Below are positions 56,826-64,000 of a stretch of DNA of 64,000 nucleotides, piece after piece. The notes under the pieces are model-generated. The model worked only from the letters and a program-made list of their open reading frames with translations, was not told the origin of the DNA and ran no database searches. This stretch comes from Isoetes taiwanensis. Its lineage: Eukaryota > Streptophyta > Lycopodiopsida > Isoetales > Isoetaceae. Where the stretch lies: positions 13,957,422 through 14,021,421 of the forward strand of contig JAJEKV010000033.1 of assembly GCA_021234155.1 (NCBI GenBank), read 5' to 3'. The position numbers and the translations under genes were made by a program. Position 1 is the first letter of the stretch. Every line of letters starts with the position of its first letter.

Positions 56826-57130
56826 TCATGGAGAGAGGAACCTGTCCCCACCCCTGTCCCCACCACTCCTGTTCCCACCAAACCCACAAAACGTCAGCCC
56901 AAGGCAACGCCTGGAATCCAATGACATACTATGAAACTTCAACCAAAGAGGCTTCTGTGCTGGTCACTGTCTGCTGCACCAAGCCAGGCCATCTGGCAGG
57001 AGCACTGAGTGAGCTGATCTTTTGCATTACAGAAGGAAATGAAGAGTCTTGCTTGCTTGAGACTTTGATGTTTGTCATTTTTGAAGCTGGCAGGAAGTTT
57101 TCGGCATTCTTCCCAAAGGCTGTGGCCTGA
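56826..57130 (+). pseudogene. Possible ACT-like domain fragment
   Basis: The text TKEASVLVTVCCTKPGHLAGAL followed by EESCLLETLMFVIFEAG recalls the ACT-like fold at the C-terminus of plant bHLH regulators (beta strand, PG/RPGLL turn, helix, then a C-terminal strand). Evidence is limited to this one open stretch, which is preceded by low-complexity Pro/His text. No basic helix-loop-helix is seen nearby, so it may be a pseudogene exon or chance resemblance. Confidence 0.25.
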
Positions 57131-60100
57131 GGCCTGTTGGGAGCAGGAATGAATTAATGCCGATGTGGGTATATGACATTCACAAAATATTTCTCTGCTT
57201 TGTCACCACCGTTCCTCACGAGGATATTTCGTAGCCGCCATCTTCTTTATGCCTAAGACCAAGATAAGGAGGAAATGCACTTGCGGCGCAAGTTGCAATT
57301 TAGGTATTAATAAAGTTGTCACGTCGGAAAACACATAATATACTTCGTAGTGGTTTTATTTTTATCATTCTGTATTGCCTTTAACTTTGATAAATGTTTT
57401 TCTTCTTCGCTTCGCTTTCGTGTTTTCGGTTCCAAATGTTTCGCCTGGCCATTAGTGCCACAAGAAAAAGGGTCGCTTAAGGTATTCCCTCGACGAGACC
57501 AAAGACTCGACTGGCCAATAAATCCAGGTTCCATCACGAATCCATGATCATTCCTGATAAACAACTAATGATGGCAAATGCGTAAAGCAAGTTTTGGTTA
57601 TGGAGACTCCATACATCTCCACTTCTTCCTGCTAAAATAACAGTTCTTTTCTGTCATTCTCAATCCTTCGTGAGTATTCACCTTTGCTGCTTGCCGCCAG
57701 CGCCGAGCTCCCTCGAGAAGATCGTTAGCGGCTAACAACAATTTCAAGGAAAGTGTTGGCACTAGGGGAGAGAGAACTGGAATTCACCATTTGAGGAAGT
57801 AGAAGATGCTACGCTTGGAGACGCTGTTGAAAAGCAAGAGGTGCCCGAAAGTCATCAACCTACTGTAAAGAGGTTTAACTTTCAACTCTCGAGGCACATC
57901 GCCAATTGAGTTTAATGACCTGTGGACTTCCAAAATCGTTCCTCGCATCGACCACGACATTACTCATACGCGCCCGCCGAAGTGACCGTCTGCAACTCAA
58001 CGCCCAAACCGGCGAGGAGGGAGGAGGGCCGTGGATTGCTTCAGAATGTCAATACTACAGTCGGCCTCTTTCCAGCTAGACAGGCTTCGTCCACTGCTGC
58101 AATCCCACTTACCAACCCATCCTACTCACCAACAAAATTCTACCCGCAATCCTACTTCACAAATGTAATCCTACTAATCACCTCTAAGCTCCAAATAAAG
58201 GATTTCAATACTAATTTCTTCAACCAGTGCGCCAAATTGGTTAATATGCGCTTTAATCACAAACTAATATATGTGTTTTTGTATTTGATGTGTTTCAAAT
58301 GTTGCTTGCAATCCTCTCATTATCTTAAAAAATATGTGTCAGTATTGCCATTGGACCGGGATTCAACATGTTATGAAAAAATTATGAAAACTCCGGAATT
58401 CACCTTCCACGTCATCCCCACTCCTGCCAACCCCTCGGCCCTCAAAATAAACCACTGATCCCAAACCCAGATCAACCCCAAACCAAGCATGATCACAGCC
58501 ATGAACCAACCTGCCATGGAAAGGGCGGAAGAGAGTTGGCTGGCATGTAGCAGACTCTGCCAATTTGGACACTGCTGGGCTGGCACGAGTGAGCTGAGCA
58601 AGTGTGATAATGCTTCAATACCTTCTCAGCCAACATGCATGCCTTCTTTATTAGACAACAAAACCAAAAGAAGGGAGGAAACGTAGTGATTTCACCTAAG
58701 TAAAAGTAGAATCCAAATAGATGGGAGAGATTCTTGCAACAGGTTGATGCCACATGGCGATATCTCGGTTGGAAATAGGAGGAATGGAGACCGCGGTTTT
58801 ACGTTTGCAAACCGGAACGTGGCAACTGACCACCGCCCCGGTGTGTCGTTTTCATCGGCACCTGCCACTTTTACCCATATCGGAAACCGCCCGCAGGTTA
58901 CCCAGCATCAAAACCACCCCCATGTTCAGCCTCTATGGGAAAAAAATGACCTCATCCCTAATCGCATGGCAGAATGAAGAACCCTTAGAATCACGTATCC
59001 GGTTTAAACAGGGATTCTGGATAAGATCTCTGCTGTGTCAGTATCAAGATCTCTTTCTCGGTATTAATATCATTTTGCAATTCGGGCCGTTTCTTCGTAC
59101 TGTTCTAGAGTTAAACAGCAATAATTTCAAAAAATGCTGTACCGACCGAAGTATTTGGCATTTATCTAGAATTCTTCGGTATTCAGCAACAATCTGCTGA
59201 GAACCTGGTTTCAATAGTCCGCAGACATTTCTACAAGCAAGTTCTGTTTAGGCAGCATAAGTAAAGAGAGTGAAGGGAAAGGGGATTTATTGGCTTTTGG
59301 CTGTAAGATTATGTAAAATTGTTTTCTAGTTAAATGATGCGGGTTTATTACACACCTAGCTTGTTTCCTTTAGAAATGGGAACCAAGGGATGCATGTAGT
59401 AGTCACCGAGGGAGAGGATGCGCATTTGATGGAAGCGAGGGTGCGATGGAGTGATTTTTGCCGGTGTTTAAGAGCTTTGGGTTTGATGACAGAGTGGAGA
59501 TTATTTCGGAGTGGCAATGAACCGCCAAGCCACCCCAATCTCAACCAGACAACACCTCTCGGCACCAGCCATGTTTTGCTTCCGAACGACTTCTGGCCTT
59601 GCTCGCCTTTTACCGCGCACCCGCAACCTCCCTTGCCTGCCCGGCCTTTACCGGCGACGTTCACCGGCAACAAAACCCGTGCTTAATCATGCCTGCCACC
59701 GCCCGACCTTCCCGCCGTCGCCTGCATAAATAAAGCCGTGCCACGTTCACACCCATGCATGACCTTACTCTGCAACAGCCGCAATACAAACCATTTCCAA
59801 GATCGGATGTCTGGCTATGAAGGAATATCAGCCACTGGACCGTTTGATCACAAAACTCTCAAAAGCAGCCGCCAGCCAAGGGATACGCGCTACCGCCCCT
59901 GCCAAACCCTAAAACCCAACAAAGAAGTAACCGGTTCCACATAGATCACTGCAAACTGCCATTGCAATGCTGATTGGCAAGTTGAAAGACAACATGTTAG
60001 AGTATGAGTTAAAACTATTTTAAGTAAAGATGGAGTAACTCTTTGTAGAATTGTTGGAGAGGGCGAGCGGGAATAGGGAGTGAGCCGGAGGAGCTGAGTG

Positions 60101-60570
60101 ATGGATGGGAGGAGGGAGCGGAGCACGCCCAAGTCCCAATTAGTTTTTTGTCCTTTCTGGCAATTTTAAGTTAGCTAAATTTTGCAGACGATATATATTG
60201 GCAAGCTGAGCAAATTATAGAAATTCAAAAATCTCCACTGGCTTTGTCCCTTCCCTTCCTAACATAGTGCAAATGGGAACTTCTAAGACTGTCACATGTC
60301 ACAGTGACCATGACCAGTAAAAAATGTTTTGTTGGGATAGTTAAAAGATCACACTGTATTGCTAAATTCATTTCTTTTAAGAATTATGTTTGAGCCTATA
60401 CCTCTGAAAATAAATTCAGGAATTATGCGGCGTACATTTTCTACCAACATGTAAACACATGGTAAATTTTGAAATAAATCTGTGAATGATATATTTTCCA
60501 TTTTCATGTAAAGATTATGTCCCCGTATGGCTGATTATTCTGCCAAAGTTTATTTGAAGAAGAAACAAAC
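57131..60570. other. Stretch without a recognisable gene
   Basis: The open stretches here (57922-58458 plus, 58754-59200 plus, 59356-59673 minus and others) are overlapping and lack recognisable domains. GC-rich patches raise the number of chance frames. Confidence 0.5.
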
Positions 60571-60640
60571 AAGCCTATAGCATAGTGGTAGTGCGGTTCG
60601 CTTTAAATGAAAAGGTCGAGTTCAAACCTCACTGGGAGCT
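60571..60640 (+). mobile_element. tRNA-derived SINE head
   Basis: Box A TAGCATAGTGG (60578-60588) fits the TRGYNNANNNG consensus exactly. Box B GTTCAAACC (60620-60628) fits GWTCRANNC exactly. The 31-base gap is as in tRNA. The flanking seven bases cannot form an acceptor stem and the T-stem is imperfect, so this is not a tRNA gene. The 3' body and tail of the SINE cannot be delimited. Confidence 0.6.
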
Positions 60641-63600
60641 TTAGAAAGCATGTTAAAGAGATTTCTTTGTTATCTTTGAATTTTGTATGACAGATATTGA
60701 CTTCCATCTCCGAAGATTGTAGGAATGCCATCTCAATTTGTCCTGAATTTTGTATGAGAGATAAAATTGAATTTTATCATCTGAAACTTCTATCATCTAA
60801 AACTTTTGGCAAAATGACGTCTTTAGTCTTTAGTCATATGGACAACTTCAGAGTTGGGAAGAACTCAACGTTGTCATTTTTCGAATTTTGTCATCTTAGG
60901 CCACTTTAGAGTTGGTGTCATCTCTTCCAATTTATGGATGTAAGGCGTGGAGGATGTTTGTGTGCAGCTTTGCATTCTGGCGCATTTAGAAATTTTGTTA
61001 TTTTAATTTTTGTGGGTATTAGATGGCTAATTTTATTTTCTGAAGATTGTGGGAAATGGCCTTTGGCTTTGTTCTAGCTCTTGGCGTGAGATTAATACAT
61101 TGGCTTCCAAAAATCTTTAAAATTTAATGCCTTTCTGCCTTTGCCATGCGGACACCAGAAAGTCTGTCCCTCCTAACCCTACTACCTTTCACCTTCTTCT
61201 TCTTCCCCCTTCTTAGAAACTTCACTTTCTTTTGTATATTATGGTTAAAGTCACTTTTCTTGTATATTATGCCTCAAGTCTCATATTCTGCATGGGATAT
61301 GTCAGGCCAGAAAGCGTAGTGCTCTTACACCACCGGCCAAGGAAGGGAAAGCAGGTGACCCTATTAAATTGACCTTTAAGTTTTAGATGCGATCTCGACG
61401 CGAAACAAAGTAACTGTCCCTCCAGAATCTTAATTTCCCTTTGTAACCGGTTGTTTTCGTTCCGCTGTCGAAGCTTCCTCCAGTGGTTTGTTTTGGTTTC
61501 TAATCTATTGATGGTTTGTAATGCATTTTATAGTGAGCGATTTTAGGTGATCGATTTTCGCATCCCACTACCTGTCCTCTCAGCCCCAAACCTCTACACT
61601 ACCACCCATGCATCCCCTGGTCCAAACCTATATAGAACCACCAACTGCTGACGTTAGTAAATCTTACAGGCAGCTTATTGCTTTTGGAATTCGTAAATTG
61701 TTCTTTACTTTGCTTTTGGATTTCTGGTATATCTCTTTCTCTACCAAATTGATGCCCAAGCCCACTGCTTGATGTTGCTACCTTTTCTTATGTTCTTATT
61801 CTTTTCATGCCGCATGCAGCGCTTCACTTCTCCTATCTGTTTGCTGTTTCCTTGCTTCTATTCTGGCTTTGTTCTTCTTGAATCACTCTAATTTTCGAAA
61901 GATACTGCGGCGCTCGTTGCGGATTTATCTTACTTTTTCGATAGTTCCTCTCGTTTGCATAGTTTCGTTGCCGCTTTGTGTTCGATCTTTACTTTCGACC
62001 GCTTTCGATCCGCTTCAGGTTCGATTGCTGAGTTGCTGAGTTGACTCTCCTATTTTTCGTTTTTCTCGTGCACATGGCCTCTTCCCCGCCTCGGTCGAGA
62101 GTTTCACCGTCCCTTCCTGGTGGAGGGCGGTATTGTTCCATATCTGTGTATGCATCAGCATGTGATTGCTGGCCTGTTACGTGATTCTATGGACGCCTTT
62201 CCGTTGATGTTTTCACCTCGCCATCTCTTTGTTCTTTTCGGCTGTTCGAATTGCCAACGGCTTGAGCTGTTGCTATTGTTAGCGAGTTCCCAGGGTTTTC
62301 GATTATTTATGATACGACGCATTGCGTTGGAAAGCAGGATTTATTAGCTGCACGGCTGTTGGGGTTTCCAAGTAGTGATCTGGTAGGCATCGCGTAGCTT
62401 AAAGTTTCGCGTTTTCAGGGCTCAGAAAGCGGCTGGCTGGTGACGGCTTCTTCGCTTCAAGTGCTGCTACATGACTTCCGTGCACTTCAAGTAATGACTG
62501 AAATCGTGCCTTCCGTGAGCCCAAGCACCTAAAACCGCATGCTCCGCTATCGCCAAAGCCATTGCACCATATATACGCAGCAACTTTGCTCTACTCTGCT
62601 TTCGATGGTTTGCGGGTTTTATTTCGACATCAGAAGCTCATTTTGGGATTCTATCTTTTTTTTTGCTCTTTTTTCTGTTTAGCAAATCCCGGCTGCGACA
62701 TAGTGTCCCTGGATTTCCCTGGCGATCCAAGGGTCCTCGCTGGCCGCCTTTGCGGTGAGTTCTTCGAATCCCGCACTCTCAACACTGCCGCCGCCGGGTC
62801 TATTTTTCTTTTTCCTTCCATCAGCGTTTCCGCTGAGGTTTCACTCAAGAACTTTGCCAAACAAGAGTCGGACCTGGCTTTATCAACGACGCTGCAGGTC
62901 ACCGGATATGTATGACACCGCTACATTATCAGGGAGGTCGATCCGCCATCACGGCAGCTCTGGCGACCCTCCCCCACCCACCCCACAAACACACCTGCCC
63001 TGCCTCACCACATTTTAATTTCTACACACTCTCAAGCATGTGCCCCTTCTCAAAGTCATACTTTCGGCCAAGGTTCTAAATTTTTCTGCTGGGCTGGCAC
63101 ATGGTATTGGGTTACTTTGGGAGTGGAGTAGTGAGAGTGATGTAGAAAGTGGAAGGAGTGGACAGAGTGGAAGCAAGTGATGGAGGGGGAGGGATGATGA
63201 GTGTCGGCCCCACCTCTGTGACTCCGGCCTCGTGCGCTTCCACTTCTATGTTTCTCAGATATCCTCAACCACATCTAATTCGTTTATGCTCAAGTTCCTC
63301 GCCTCTTCATCCCCCACTCATAATTTGAAGCCGACTTCTCCTACCTTGGAAATACCCAAGGCAAAACCTTCGATCAGTGTTTCTACCACATGAAGAATTT
63401 GAAGCCTTGGCTATTCTCGTTTTGTCAAGTGCGCCCCCAACTTAAATTTCATATCTTTCACCGTGGTGCTTCCCCATCGCGAGCACAATAACAAAGTCAC
63501 TCTGAAATAAGAAATGAACCAGCTTCTTCTGGCTCCTCATTATATAATTCACCTGGACGATGACGCTACCTTTAAGAACTCACGACCTTCAACAAGAGCC

Positions 63601-64000
63601 CACGGAAGTCGCCAGATTTCTGGCACCGCCTTCGCCATTCTCGCCAGCGAACTCCGTGAGTACCCCACGCAAAGCCGTGATCCTCTTCGGCTCTGGTTTC
63701 TGTGGCTCCTCCCCGGCGAGCCCGACTCCATGACCGTAATACCTCATGGCCCTGTGCCCTCGCTGGAGTGTGCCAATTACCAGCCCGCTCTATTGGCTTC
63801 TAAGCTGTTTCCGGCAGAACTCTCTTTCGGCGTCTCCCCCTCGCCGCTATGGTTCCCTTTAACTCGTTTCAACCTCGCCAGCAAGTAAATTCACAACGCG
63901 CTCGCCATCCTGCGTACCATTTGCGTCATCAAGGTCATCTAAACGCAAAATGAGATGGGGAGGAGGAGATGGATGGCCTTCGGCCCATCATGCCTCAACA
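60641..64000. other. T/C-rich terminal stretch without a recognisable gene
   Basis: 60670-60900 carries repeated words (gaattttgtatgacagata / gaattttgtatgagagata), perhaps SINE body. 61140-62560 is pyrimidine-rich, as in promoters or long introns. Open stretches at 62562-62915 and 63514-63888 (plus) have no recognisable domain. Nothing further can be supported. Confidence 0.5.

Noticed and set aside
60571-60640. Functional tRNA gene
   Set aside because: Polymerase III boxes are good, but the bases flanking them cannot form an acceptor stem and the T-stem is mismatched, so a SINE head is the better reading.
63514-63888. Plus-strand 124-codon open frame near the end
   Set aside because: There is no recognisable domain or splice signal, and similar frames occur throughout the GC-richer DNA.

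Overview
The window looks like nuclear DNA of a land plant. The evidence is abundant plant-type L1-like LINEs, a Ty1-copia element primed by initiator tRNA-Met, a Ty3-gypsy element whose reverse transcriptase resembles the Athila/Tat group, an intron-rich carotenoid-cleavage-dioxygenase gene, relics of 2-oxoglutarate dioxygenases, and AT-rich spacers. The sequence alone does not fix the species. A non-flowering plant is possible but unproven. No bacterial operons, CRISPR arrays, rRNA genes or functional tRNA genes were found.

Layout. 1-1764 is AT-rich spacer with a small tandem duplication. 1765-5235 is a 5'-truncated LINE whose 5' half is inverted, flanked by a 9-bp target-site duplication and ending in an A-rich tail, which is a textbook twin-priming structure. 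5236 to about 18118 is a decayed Ty3-gypsy element on the + strand. It holds gag/protease remains, RT, RNase H and integrase. After pol comes a spacer with a TATA box, then a long (~1,000 codon) coiled-coil-containing ORF of unknown function, then a polypurine tract and a 3' LTR. A complete, very young Ty1-copia element (5653-10915, minus strand, 498-bp LTRs differing at one base, CAGCG target duplication) sits inside its 5' half. Its polyprotein nevertheless carries several frame breaks, one in the integrase core and one beside the RT catalytic motif.

18119-20700 is spacer with a possible trihelix-like exon and a tRNA-like box B fragment. 20713-24835 carries eleven recognisable exons of a CCD-family gene. 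One exon is not found, one junction is out of phase, and one iron-ligand histidine appears to be replaced, so it is probably a pseudogene or an inactive paralogue. 24836-39700 is transposon-rich spacer. It holds a LINE zinc-finger fragment, a Ty3-gypsy integrase C-terminus, an acidic lysine-rich ORF, a second L1-like LINE (36053-38230), several short tandem repeats, and several GC-rich hairpins in AT-rich DNA.

39700-47000 is a repeat mosaic. It contains a 222-bp tandem repeat with a perfect hairpin, two copies of a frameshifted 2OG-Fe(II) dioxygenase pseudogene, a LINE of a different clade (FADDIVL motif), and repeat families whose second copies are stitched together in short alternating blocks around 45785-46100. 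47000-64000 has no gene that can be named securely. It holds a PIF/Harbinger transposase fragment, a possible ACT-like fragment, a TATAGCA-type low-complexity tract and one tRNA-derived SINE head. The density of frame breaks in nearly every recognisable coding piece means either old, methylated, decaying DNA or imperfect consensus sequence. The two cannot be separated from the sequence alone.
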